A DNA stretch of 21,914 bases from Dinghuibacter sp035492835 (lineage in GTDB: Bacteria > Bacteroidota > Bacteroidia > Chitinophagales > Chitinophagaceae). Under the pieces are notes generated by a model that worked only from the letters and a program-made list of their open reading frames with translations, did no database searches and had not been told where the DNA came from. The position numbers and the translations under genes are program-made. Positions 1 through 7,122 of the stretch are shown in pieces. Numbering within the stretch: the first letter of the stretch is position 1; every line of letters begins with the position of its first letter. Location of the stretch: contig NZ_DATJIY010000049.1 in assembly GCF_035492835.1 (NCBI RefSeq), positions 1 through 21,914 of the forward strand, read 5' to 3'.

Positions 1-543
1 ATACACGAGGTCTGTGTATTCTTTTTTGTCACCGCCCTCCTTTTTACCGCCATACTCATCGTGGTGATCTTTACCCGCCTGCTGTTCCAGGCGGAGCTCG
101 CCGCGCCGATGTATCCGACGCTGCTCCTGTTGTCGGTCCCGTTTTCCATGACTTTTTCCATCTATGATATAATGACCGGCGGCCGGGCCGACATGGTGGG
201 CGCCTTCCTGTTTTATGGAGCGCTGTTTATGGCCGCCGTGTTCGGCCGCCGGATATTTTTTTGCATGGTCCGGTTCCAGTTCTCGGTATCCTTCTGGACG
301 GTCAGCTTTCCATTGGCCGCCCTGACCGTAGCCGCGTTCCGTTTTGCCCACCACTCGACGATCGTCTTTGTAAAAGTCATCCCCTTCGTGTTGCTTGTGG
401 GGACGAGCCTGATCATACTCGCTTTGTTTTTCCAGACATTCCATTTTATCATCGCGGAGTATATCATCAGGGGATGTCCCAAACCAGCGGCGAGGATGAC
501 CTACCGGGAGTTTATACACAGGAGTCAAAAACCGGCAGCATGA
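1..543 (+). CDS. SLAC1/TehA-family anion channel, C-terminal part (5' truncated by window)
   Basis: The frame is open from base 1 with no start, so the gene begins outside the window and only its last 180 codons are visible. The product is an inner-membrane protein with about five hydrophobic helices in the visible part, followed by a short basic tail. The helix pattern and the phrase FWTVSFPLAALTVAAFRFA resemble the last helices of the SLAC1/TehA family (voltage-dependent anion channel / C4-dicarboxylate and tellurite-resistance TehA proteins), where a W-x-x-x-FPLAALT segment is typical. Members are ten-helix channels for small anions; the substrate cannot be told from this fragment. The stop codon overlaps the ATG of the next gene (ATGA), so the two are probably co-transcribed. 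The family call rests on remembered resemblance, not on a search. Confidence 0.72.
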   Translation: MHEVCVFFFVTALLFTAILIVVIFTRLLFQAELAAPMYPTLLLLSVPFSMTFSIYDIMTGGRADMVGAFLFYGALFMAAVFGRRIFFCMVRFQFSVSFWTVSFPLAALTVAAFRFAHHSTIVFVKVIPFVLLVGTSLIILALFFQTFHFIIAEYIIRGCPKPAARMTYREFIHRSQKPAA

Positions 544-1616
544 AGCTACATTACCTTATATTCTTTCTTATGGCTATTATTACGGCGCATCCGGCGATAG
601 CCCAGCTCCCCATCCGCGACCCGCATACGCCGGGTTACGTAACCGCCACGGAACTCCCGGACGGTGTCAACCCCTCTCCCGATGTCGATGGAAATTTTAT
701 CCTCGGCCCCACCCATCCCCCCGCGCCGGAATCGACAGGCGTGCCGCAGGGGACGATCTATCACTTTACGATGGCGTCTAAGGATAGCAAAATCTATCCC
801 GGGATTGCGCGCGACCCGAATACGTTTGGCACGGTCGACCCGGCCGATCCTGCCAGGCTGATCGTCACCACCAGCCATCCCGCGCCATACAGCCGCCAGG
901 TGACGGTGTATGTCCCCAAACAATACGTCGCCGGCACCGCCGCGCCGTTTATCGTCGGCGCCGACGGCCCCGACAATTTACTCTTTACGGTATTGGACAA
1001 CCTGATTGCCGAAGGCAAGGTCCCGCCCATGATAGCCATCTCCATCGGCAACGGCGGCGGCGACGCCCAGGGCAGTCAGAGGGGTTTGGAATACGACGCG
1101 ATGAATGGGGTCTACGCGGAATTTGTGGAAAAAGAGGTGCTGCCCCTGGTTGAAAGTAAATGCTCCTTGCGACTGACGCGCGACCCTTCCGGCCGCGCCA
1201 CCATGGGCGGCAGCTCGGGCGGGTCCTGCGCGCTGATCATGGCGTGGTACCACCCGGAACTATACCACCGCGTCCTCACCTATTCCGGCACCTACGTCAA
1301 CCAGCAATGGCCGTACGATCCATCGACGCCGCACGGCGCGTGGGAATTCCACGAGCACCTGATCCCGGAAGGCCCTGTGAAGCCCCTGCGGATTTGGATG
1401 GAGGTCGGGGACCAGGACCTTTTTAACCCCAACGTCATGCGCGACGGCATGCACGACTGGGTCGTCGCCAATGAGAAGATGGCCGCGGCGCTCGCCGCCA
1501 AGGGCTATTCATACCAGTTTGTTTTTGCGCGGAATGCGGGGCATGTCGACCATGACGTAAAAAAGCAGACTTTGGCGGAGGCGCTGGAGTGGCTTTGGCG
1601 GGATTATCGTCGCTGA
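540..1616 (+). CDS. Exported alpha/beta-hydrolase esterase (Fes / putative esterase D family)
   Basis: This encodes a 358-residue secreted serine hydrolase. The frame stays open upstream to 261, but the ATG at 540 gives a proper signal peptide (residues 1-21, ending AIA before Q22) and overlaps the upstream stop, so it is the chosen start. The fold looks like the enterochelin-esterase (Fes)/esterase D group: a beta-rich N-terminal part, then the nucleophile elbow M-GGSSGG with Ser226 in G-x-S-x-G, a probable acid in VGDQDLF (Asp291 or Asp293), and a C-terminal His335 in NAGHVDHD. Such enzymes hydrolyse ester bonds of siderophores, feruloylated sugars or other small esters in the periplasm; the substrate is not predictable here. 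The upstream neighbour is a SLAC1-like channel with translational overlap. Confidence 0.85.
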   Translation: MKLHYLIFFLMAIITAHPAIAQLPIRDPHTPGYVTATELPDGVNPSPDVDGNFILGPTHPPAPESTGVPQGTIYHFTMASKDSKIYPGIARDPNTFGTVDPADPARLIVTTSHPAPYSRQVTVYVPKQYVAGTAAPFIVGADGPDNLLFTVLDNLIAEGKVPPMIAISIGNGGGDAQGSQRGLEYDAMNGVYAEFVEKEVLPLVESKCSLRLTRDPSGRATMGGSSGGSCALIMAWYHPELYHRVLTYSGTYVNQQWPYDPSTPHGAWEFHEHLIPEGPVKPLRIWMEVGDQDLFNPNVMRDGMHDWVVANEKMAAALAAKGYSYQFVFARNAGHVDHDVKKQTLAEALEWLWRDYRR

Positions 1617-1669
1617 TTTCCCGGCTCCCGGTGTGCCTTTCCGGCCCCGCTCCGGGGTCGTCAAAAAAA

Positions 1670-1705
1670 TTTGCGAAACTAACCAGTTGCGCATATATTT
1701 GCAAC
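1670..1705 (+). promoter_or_regulatory. Bacteroidota-type promoter with overlapping inverted-repeat operator for the ArsR gene
   Basis: TTTG (1670-1673), 20 bases, then TATATTTG (1694-1701) matches the Bacteroidota -33/-7 consensus TTTG...TAnnTTTG. An inverted repeat GTTGC (1686-1690) / GCAAC (1701-1705) spans the -7 box. This is where an autorepressing ArsR protein would be expected to bind; the binding itself is inference. Confidence 0.7.
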
Positions 1706-1738
1706 CGAAGGGTTTCGTTATTTTAAAATGAAGACAAA

Positions 1739-2059
1739 TTGAGACGGGATATTTTCCAGGCGATCGCCGACCCGACCCGAAGGGCCATCATCACCTTGAT
1801 CGCCTTGCAGGCCATGACCCCCGGCGCCATTGCCGAAAACTTCAACACCACGCGGCAGGCGGTATCCAAGCACCTGCGGATACTGACCGAATGCGAATTG
1901 GTTAAACAGGAGCAGCAAGGCCGGGAAATCTACTACTCGCTGGACATCGATAAAATGCAGGAGATCGATCAATGGCTGGAACAATTCCGGAAGATCTGGA
2001 TAAGCCGTTTCAGTCAGCTGGACGAGGTATTATCAACGATGAAAAAACTTAAAAAATGA
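1739..2059 (+). CDS. ArsR-family winged-helix transcriptional repressor (TTG start, or frameshifted 5' end)
   Basis: This 106-residue winged-helix regulator belongs to the ArsR branch that begins RRDIFQAIADPTRRAI and is commonly paired with an SRPBCC protein. The recognition helix is in TTRQAVSKHLRILTECELV (about residues 38-56), followed by the wing QEQQGREIYYSLD. There are no metal-binding Cys motifs, so it is probably not a metal sensor. The start is odd: the only nearby ATG (1728) reads M-K-T-N and then hits TGA, while the protein frame can begin at TTG 1739. One extra T before 1739 would fuse MKTN to LRRDIF, so a one-base deletion, real or from sequencing, is possible. The stop overlaps the next ATG (ATGA). 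Confidence 0.88.
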   Translation: MRRDIFQAIADPTRRAIITLIALQAMTPGAIAENFNTTRQAVSKHLRILTECELVKQEQQGREIYYSLDIDKMQEIDQWLEQFRKIWISRFSQLDEVLSTMKKLKK

Positions 2060-2544
2060 GATTTGATTTCAACGTCGACAAATCGGCAAAGACGGCAACC
2101 ATCGTTCGGGAATTCAATGCCAGCCTCCCGCTGGTATGGGATGCTTTTACCAAAAAGGAGATACTCGACCAATGGTGGGCGCCAAAACCCTTTTTGTCAA
2201 AGACAAAGGTCATGGATTTCAGGGTCGGTGGCCGCCGGTTTTATGCCATGGTCACCCCGGAAGGGGCCGAGCGGTGGTCGCTCCAGCAGTATGTGTCGAT
2301 CAGTCCCAAGACCCATTTCAAAATGTCCAACGCCTTTGCGGACAAGGATGAAAACCCCGAGCTGCCCGGCTCGGAATGGGATTTGACGTTCAGCGAGGAC
2401 AACGGGACGACGACGGTGCGTGTCGTGATCTGGAACGAATCGCTGGAACGTATGGAAAAAATGATCGAATTCGGCTTCAAGGAAGGCATGAACGCGACGT
2501 TGAACAGCCTGGAACAGCTGTTGGAGACGCTATCGCACGCATAA
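2056..2544 (+). CDS. SRPBCC (AHSA1-like, START-fold) protein
   Basis: This 162-residue cytoplasmic protein has the AHSA1/CalC-like SRPBCC fold: the opening VREFNASLPLVWDAFTKKEILDQWWAPKPF, a central DFRVGGRRFYAMVTPEG strand region, and a C-terminal helix EGMNATLNSLEQLLETL. Family members bind a hydrophobic ligand in a deep cavity; those next to an ArsR regulator are usually of unknown ligand. It overlaps the ArsR gene by four bases (ATGA), so the pair is translationally coupled and is probably regulated by the ArsR protein. The length is normal for the family, and the downstream esterase starts only 13 bases after the stop, so it may belong to the same transcript. Confidence 0.88.
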   Translation: MRFDFNVDKSAKTATIVREFNASLPLVWDAFTKKEILDQWWAPKPFLSKTKVMDFRVGGRRFYAMVTPEGAERWSLQQYVSISPKTHFKMSNAFADKDENPELPGSEWDLTFSEDNGTTTVRVVIWNESLERMEKMIEFGFKEGMNATLNSLEQLLETLSHA

Positions 2545-2557
2545 TACTTCTTGGCGT

Positions 2558-4108
2558 ATGAAACAACTGCTCATGGCCGCGCTCGCGTCGGTCATATTTG
2601 CCCAGTCCCGCCCGGCGGACCCTTTCGCGACCGTTCGCACCCGCTCCGGCGACATATCCGGCACGGTCAGCGGGGACGTCCACGTCTTTAAGGGCATCCC
2701 CTTCGCCAGGCCGCCGATAGGCGAGCTCCGGTGGAAAGCCCCGCAACCCGTCGCGCCCTGGAACGGTGTGCGCCCCTGCTCCCATTTCGGCCCGAGCCCG
2801 ATGCAGGGCAAGCCGATGACATTTGGCGCCTATACGACCGAATTCCAGATACCCGAAAAACCCATCAACGAGGACTGTCTCTATCTCAACGTATGGACGG
2901 GCGCCAAGACCCCCGGTGACCGGCGCCCCGTGCTCGTGTATATCTATGGCGGCGGTTTTATCGGCGGCGGCAGCGCCATCCCCGTCTATGACGGGGAAGC
3001 GATGGCCCGCAAAGGCGTGGTCTTTGTCAGCATCAACTACCGGGTAGGCATATTCGGGTTCCTTTGCCATCCGTGGCTCACCGCGGAGTCGGGTCATGCC
3101 GCTTCGGGTAACTACGGCCTGCTGGACCAGATCGCGGCACTCCGCTGGGTCAGGGACAATGTCGCCGCCTTCGGCGGCGACCCCGACAACGTCACCGTCG
3201 CCGGCGAATCCGCCGGCTCCATCAGCATCAACTGTCTCGTCGCCTCCCCGCTGGCCAAGGGCCTTTTCCGCAGGGCCATCGGCGAAAGCGGCGCCGCCGT
3301 CAGCCCCGGTTTTACCAGCGTCGCTCCCCTGAAGGAGGTCGAACAAACCGGTCAGGAAGTCACCACCCGGCTCAAGGTCGCCGACCTCAAGGCCCTCCGC
3401 GCGCTACCCGCCGAACAACTGCTCACGACGGGCTTCCAACGCGGACCGGTGATCGACGGTTATGTCGTCCCCGCCCCCATCGGCGAGATATTCCGAAAGC
3501 ACGAATACAACCCCTGCGACCTGCTCACCGGCTGGAATGAAGACGACTATTTTTTCTATGGCGGTCCCCAATCGGCCGCCCGGTTCCGCCAGCAGTTGCA
3601 ACAACAGTATGGCGCGGCCGCGGACTCCGTCCTGCACTTCTACCCCGCCCCCGACGACGCCACCGCGCTCAGCTCCCAGAAACGTTTTAGCCGCGACCTC
3701 CTTTTTGGCATCCAGAACTACCCGTGGGCCAGCCTGCAGGCGGCCGATGGCGCGCACCATGTCTACCTGTACCGTTTCCGCCGCCGTCTGCCCGCCACCG
3801 GCAGCCTGGCGCAATACGGCGCCTTCCACGGCGGCGAAATAGTATATGCGTATGACAACCTCGCGACCCTCTCCCGTCCGTGGGAAGCCGTTGACCGCCG
3901 GCTGGCGGAGACCATGTCTTCGTATTGGGTCAATTTTGCGCGCACCGGCGATCCCAATGGCGCGGGTCTTCCGCCATGGTCTCCCTACACGCTTTCCGCA
4001 GGCTCCACGATGATCCTCGATGAGCAGCCGCACACGGCGCCGTTGCCCGACAAGGACGAGGTCGATTTCCTGCTTCGCCAGGCGTCTACATCCCGACTTC
4101 GCCCGTGA
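2558..4108 (+). CDS. Exported type-B carboxylesterase (para-nitrobenzyl esterase-like)
   Basis: This 516-residue hydrolase has a signal peptide (residues 1-15, ending FA before Q16). It shows the type-B carboxylesterase landmarks in order: FKGIPFARPPIGELRW, EDCLYLNVW, the oxyanion-hole YGGGF, the nucleophile elbow AGESAGS with Ser218, GWNEDDYFF where the acid residue normally sits, and GAFHGGEI with His424. In most relatives the acid is Glu in a motif like GxNxDEG; here the aligned position is Asp330 (or Glu328/Asp329 takes the role), a small oddity. The length is normal for the family. It probably hydrolyses carboxylic esters in the periplasm. The 3' end overlaps the convergent reductase gene by 23 bases. 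Confidence 0.92.
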   Translation: MKQLLMAALASVIFAQSRPADPFATVRTRSGDISGTVSGDVHVFKGIPFARPPIGELRWKAPQPVAPWNGVRPCSHFGPSPMQGKPMTFGAYTTEFQIPEKPINEDCLYLNVWTGAKTPGDRRPVLVYIYGGGFIGGGSAIPVYDGEAMARKGVVFVSINYRVGIFGFLCHPWLTAESGHAASGNYGLLDQIAALRWVRDNVAAFGGDPDNVTVAGESAGSISINCLVASPLAKGLFRRAIGESGAAVSPGFTSVAPLKEVEQTGQEVTTRLKVADLKALRALPAEQLLTTGFQRGPVIDGYVVPAPIGEIFRKHEYNPCDLLTGWNEDDYFFYGGPQSAARFRQQLQQQYGAAADSVLHFYPAPDDATALSSQKRFSRDLLFGIQNYPWASLQAADGAHHVYLYRFRRRLPATGSLAQYGAFHGGEIVYAYDNLATLSRPWEAVDRRLAETMSSYWVNFARTGDPNGAGLPPWSPYTLSAGSTMILDEQPHTAPLPDKDEVDFLLRQASTSRLRP

Positions 4109-4679
4109 CGACTTCTCCGGCCCGCTTGTAGGCGGCTATGATAACCCCTTTTGACGTCACGTGGCTCTCCGTCAATGTAAATGCCGCGGGCATCGCGCCG
4201 TTGTCGAACAGTTTTTTTCCCTCCCCCAGGATCACCGGATAGATTTTAAGCCGGAGCTCGTCCACCAGGTCGTTCTGTAACAACAAATGGATAAGCTCGC
4301 TGCTCCCCCAAATCTGGATGTCAGCTCCTTCCGACCCTTTAAGCTTCCTGATGTCCGCCGGACTTTTGAGGAAAACGGTATTTTTCCAGTCCGACTTTTC
4401 CAGGGTCTGCGACAGCACGTATTTCGTGCCGTCATTGATACCCGGCCAGAAGTCGGCGTGATGGGGCCAGTAGCCGGCAAAAATGTCAAACGTTTTCCTG
4501 CCCAGCAGATAGTCCGCCGGCTTCAGCTCCTCCATCACGATCCTGCCAAATTCCTCGTCCCCGTAGGAGGCCGTCCAGCCGCCAAATTTGAAGCCGCCCG
4601 AAGTGTCTTCCCCGGGCCCGCCGGGCGCCTGCATGACGCCATCCAGCGAGATCATCGATAAAACGGTAATTTTTCTCAT
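4086..4679 (-). CDS. Dihydrofolate reductase-like / RibD C-terminal domain protein
   Basis: This 197-residue cytoplasmic protein has the RibD C-terminal (DHFR-like) fold: MRKITVLSMISLDGVM at the start, YLLGRKTFDIFAGYWP in the middle, IQIWGSSELIHLLLQNDLVDELRLKIYPVILGEGKKLF near the end. This stand-alone family binds NADPH-like nucleotides, but its substrate is generally unknown; it is not folA. Upstream on the minus strand the sequence TATTTTTG (plus positions 4711-4718) fits the Bacteroidota -7 box, without a clear -33 element. The 3' end overlaps the carboxylesterase on the other strand. A second, diverged member lies at 16680-17243. Confidence 0.88.
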   Translation of the reverse strand: MRKITVLSMISLDGVMQAPGGPGEDTSGGFKFGGWTASYGDEEFGRIVMEELKPADYLLGRKTFDIFAGYWPHHADFWPGINDGTKYVLSQTLEKSDWKNTVFLKSPADIRKLKGSEGADIQIWGSSELIHLLLQNDLVDELRLKIYPVILGEGKKLFDNGAMPAAFTLTESHVTSKGVIIAAYKRAGEVVTGEVGM

Positions 4680-4858
4680 TGTAAGAAATTATTGAAGTAG
4701 GTTGACCCTACAAAAATAGAGACCCAATCAGGATTTGACGCGGTGCGGAAAAGACTAGTCAGGGGGTGGATTCCGCCAAAAATAAATTTCCCGGGAGTGA
4801 TGATTTCTTTCCCGCGGCGTGCGCTTAACGGTAAATCACCCCCAAAAACTGGTTTACC

Positions 4859-5596
4859 ATGAAACAGATTACTTTTATCCTGGCTATCAGCCTTTTTACC
4901 CTTTCGCTCCTGCCGGCTTGTAAAAAGAACGGCGGCCCAGGCAACACGACGCCCACGGGCGACACCCAGGGCAATAATTTTTCCGACTCTATCAAAAACA
5001 TCATCCCCGAGCCCATTATCGATTCCCTGCGCAGCTGGGGTATGACCATCTATGACGGCCAACAGCCGCCCGCCCTCTCCGGGAGTTACCTGGTCCACAT
5101 CGACAGCTGTATTTTCGATAACGCCGGGACGAACATGGCCGGCCGTCTTTTTGACCAATATCAATACACGTTCAGTGACGAAAACCAGTCGAACCTGTCC
5201 ATAAGGGTCGCCACCAAGGCCATCGACGATCCCAACGGCGCGACCGAGACATCGATCGATTCGACGGCCACCTTCGTAGCCGGCACCGGCGACTACTTCA
5301 CCATCTTCGCCGAAGAAAAGGGTGTCGTCACCACGCGCTACGGCCTTAGCACCTATACGGAGCTGGATGTTGTCAGCGGTCAGATCGTGTCCGGCGGTCT
5401 GGGCAATTTCCAGTATTCGATCTATATGAAAGACAAGAACGACCCGGTCGGTCAGCTCATCCCCGTCAATACCAGCCGGATTTTCGTGGACGGCGATCCC
5501 GGCGGACTGGCCCGGTACCTCACACCGGACCAGGTCCAGAACCTTCTTCCCGCCGACGTCCAAACCGGAGGGTTGCGTATCTCGAATAATAAGTAA
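4859..5596 (+). CDS. Putative lipoprotein of unknown function
   Basis: This 245-residue protein begins with a lipoprotein signal (MKQITFILAISLFTLSLLPAC) with the lipobox LPAC and acylated Cys21, followed by a Gly/Thr/Asn-rich linker (about residues 24-42). The rest is a soluble, acidic, beta-rich domain with no motif recognised. It should sit in the outer or inner membrane facing the periplasm. It is preceded by 179 bases of non-coding sequence and ends inside the inverted repeat that precedes the sigma-factor gene. A 353-codon open frame on the other strand (4676-5737) has no signal or domain and is judged a shadow. Confidence 0.8.
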   Translation: MKQITFILAISLFTLSLLPACKKNGGPGNTTPTGDTQGNNFSDSIKNIIPEPIIDSLRSWGMTIYDGQQPPALSGSYLVHIDSCIFDNAGTNMAGRLFDQYQYTFSDENQSNLSIRVATKAIDDPNGATETSIDSTATFVAGTGDYFTIFAEEKGVVTTRYGLSTYTELDVVSGQIVSGGLGNFQYSIYMKDKNDPVGQLIPVNTSRIFVDGDPGGLARYLTPDQVQNLLPADVQTGGLRISNNK

Positions 5597-5664
5597 TTGC
5601 CCGAACCTTGGCAATTCATTACATTTGAAAGCACTGAAACCACCGCCTGTAATGAGTTGCCAAG
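5595..5664 (+). promoter_or_regulatory. Promoter of the sigma/caspase operon with three TTGCC half-sites
   Basis: TTG (5597-5599), 20 bases, then TACATTTG (5620-5627) fits the Bacteroidota -33/-7 consensus. A perfect 7-bp inverted repeat AATTGCC (5595-5601) / GGCAATT (5610-5616) covers the -33 region. GAGTTGCCAAG (5654-5664), over the start codon, is the reverse complement of CTTGGCAATTC (5608-5618) with one mismatch, giving a third half-site. An upstream TTG at 5625 cannot be the start codon because it lies inside the -7 box. Confidence 0.6.
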
Positions 5665-6266
5665 AATTAGACCAACCCCGGATGATAACCCGGATCTTCC
5701 GGGAAAAAGTCGAACGGGAGGTCATTAGAATTTTCAATTGTTTTTATACGCACTATTACGAAACATTCACGAGGATTGTCCGGGACAACCTGTCCCGGCA
5801 ATACCCGTTCCTGAAACACGACCCGGAATTTTACAGCAGCATGGGCTTTGCCGATGGATTGATGACGTTCCAGCAATACATGACACAGGAAGGCTTCGTA
5901 GAGCGCGGGGCCCGGCTGAGCTCCTTCTTCTACCGGTTCTGTGTCAATAAGGTGTTGACCCAGGCCCGGAAGCAAACCGGGGAACAAAAGATCCAGTCGA
6001 GCTTTATCAAGGACACGAAATCGGAATGGATGCCCGCCGTCGACGCGATCGACCTCGTTAACGAGGACCAGGCGATCCTGCTAAAAGCGATGAACATGAT
6101 GGATGAAAAAAAGAAGCGGTACATCACCTTGCGGAAATACTATAAATACAGTGATGAAGACATTGCCGGCATCATGGGCGTGTCCCCGCAATCCGTCCCT
6201 AATGAAGTATACCGGGCGTTTTCGAAGCTGAGAGACATCTGCCATACCCTTAAAGACAAAAAGTAA
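5652..6266 (+). CDS. Divergent ECF-like RNA polymerase sigma factor
   Basis: This 204-residue protein has a C-terminal sigma region-4-like segment (about residues 141-198: AILLKAMNMMDEKKKRYITLRKYYKYSDEDIAGIMGV and SPQSVPNEVYRAFSKLRDI), with the helix-turn-helix at about 167-190. The N-terminal half is helical and basic and occupies the place of region 2, but is strongly diverged. A proper promoter whose -7 box covers 5620-5627 rules out the TTG at 5625, so ATG 5652 is chosen; ATG 5682 (MITRIF) is the alternative. Three bases separate it from the anti-sigma-like gene. It is expected to direct RNA polymerase to its own operon or others; the family call is fairly firm, its targets are unknown. 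Confidence 0.78.
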   Translation: MSCQELDQPRMITRIFREKVEREVIRIFNCFYTHYYETFTRIVRDNLSRQYPFLKHDPEFYSSMGFADGLMTFQQYMTQEGFVERGARLSSFFYRFCVNKVLTQARKQTGEQKIQSSFIKDTKSEWMPAVDAIDLVNEDQAILLKAMNMMDEKKKRYITLRKYYKYSDEDIAGIMGVSPQSVPNEVYRAFSKLRDICHTLKDKK

Positions 6267-6269
6267 CCC

Positions 6270-7121
6270 ATGGAGATAACGCTGGAGCAATATCAGAATA
6301 TACAGCGCTACCTGGATGGCGGCATGGACGCCGCGCAGGCGGCCGTTTTCCGGCAGGAGCTGGAAACGAATGCGGACCTGAAAGACGCTTATGCGTTCGA
6401 AAGGGAGCTCCGGGAGCACATCGGAACCGTCCATGAGGCGGAAGAGATCGCGGCGTTGAATGATTTGCCGGGGGAAAGGGCGGGCGCCGACGACGACTTC
6501 TTCCGGGACCTCATCCAGCGGTCGGGGGCGGAGTGGCGGGCGGCCCATCCCGCGGGCGCGGCTTCGCGCGCCGGCGGCGGCAAGGTCATTTCGTTCACAT
6601 GGGCGACCGCCATCGCCGCCTGCCTGCTCCTGGCCATCGGCGGCTCGGTCCTCTTCATACACTTCGGCGGCCCGTCGGCAAACCCCGCCGACCTGTTTGC
6701 CGCTTACTTCAAAAAAGACGCCCTGCCCGCGGACAGCAGCCCGATGCTGGCGCAGGCCCTGACCGACTACAAAAACGACAAGTATGCCACGCTCCAGCAA
6801 TACGACCTGGAGAACCTCCCGATCGCCAAGGGCGGCGACGATCAGCGGCAGAAAACCATGGAGCTGGGTTACTATTACAGGGGCGTCTCCTGGCTGGCCA
6901 CCGGCGAGCCGGACAAAGCCATGACCGACCTGCAATGGGTGATTGGCCACGCCCAAACCCCGGACCTCGTCTGGAAGGCACAGTGGTACGAAGCGCTCGC
7001 GCTCTTAAAAACGTCCAATATCCCTGCCGCCACCGAATTGTTGCGATCCATATCCGCGAATGCACATGCCGTGGGTTACAACCATCAAGCCGCGGCTTTA
7101 CTGAATCAACTATCCCGTTGA
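6270..7121 (+). CDS. Membrane anti-sigma-like protein with periplasmic TPR-like domain
   Basis: This 283-residue protein has three parts. Residues 1-60 form a helical cytoplasmic domain (YLDGGMDAAQAAVFRQELETNADL) like the N-terminal part of anti-sigma factors, but without zinc-binding His/Cys residues. Residues 109-131 are one transmembrane helix. Residues 150-283 form TPR-like helical pairs (YYYRGVSWLATGEPDKAMTDLQWVI; WYEALALLKTSNIPAATELLRSI). The topology puts the N-terminus inside and the repeats in the periplasm. It lies 3 bases after the sigma factor and 1 base before the caspase gene. From position and topology it is likely to hold the sigma factor at the membrane and sense a periplasmic partner; this is inference. 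Confidence 0.72.
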   Translation: MEITLEQYQNIQRYLDGGMDAAQAAVFRQELETNADLKDAYAFERELREHIGTVHEAEEIAALNDLPGERAGADDDFFRDLIQRSGAEWRAAHPAGAASRAGGGKVISFTWATAIAACLLLAIGGSVLFIHFGGPSANPADLFAAYFKKDALPADSSPMLAQALTDYKNDKYATLQQYDLENLPIAKGGDDQRQKTMELGYYYRGVSWLATGEPDKAMTDLQWVIGHAQTPDLVWKAQWYEALALLKTSNIPAATELLRSISANAHAVGYNHQAAALLNQLSR

Positions 7122-7122
7122 T

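Noticed and set aside
1650..1668. GC hairpin (CCCCG...CGGGG) after the Fes-like esterase as a terminator
   Set aside because: It is followed by A residues, not T, on the transcribed strand, and the stem is only about five pairs. It may be a weak structure only.
5625..5651. TTG 5625 as start of the sigma-factor gene
   Set aside because: It lies inside the -7 box of the promoter, so it would be upstream of the transcription start.
4676..5737. 353-codon minus-strand open frame across the lipoprotein gene and the sigma promoter
   Set aside because: It covers a promoter and a lipoprotein gene with a lipobox on the plus strand, and its translation shows no domain.
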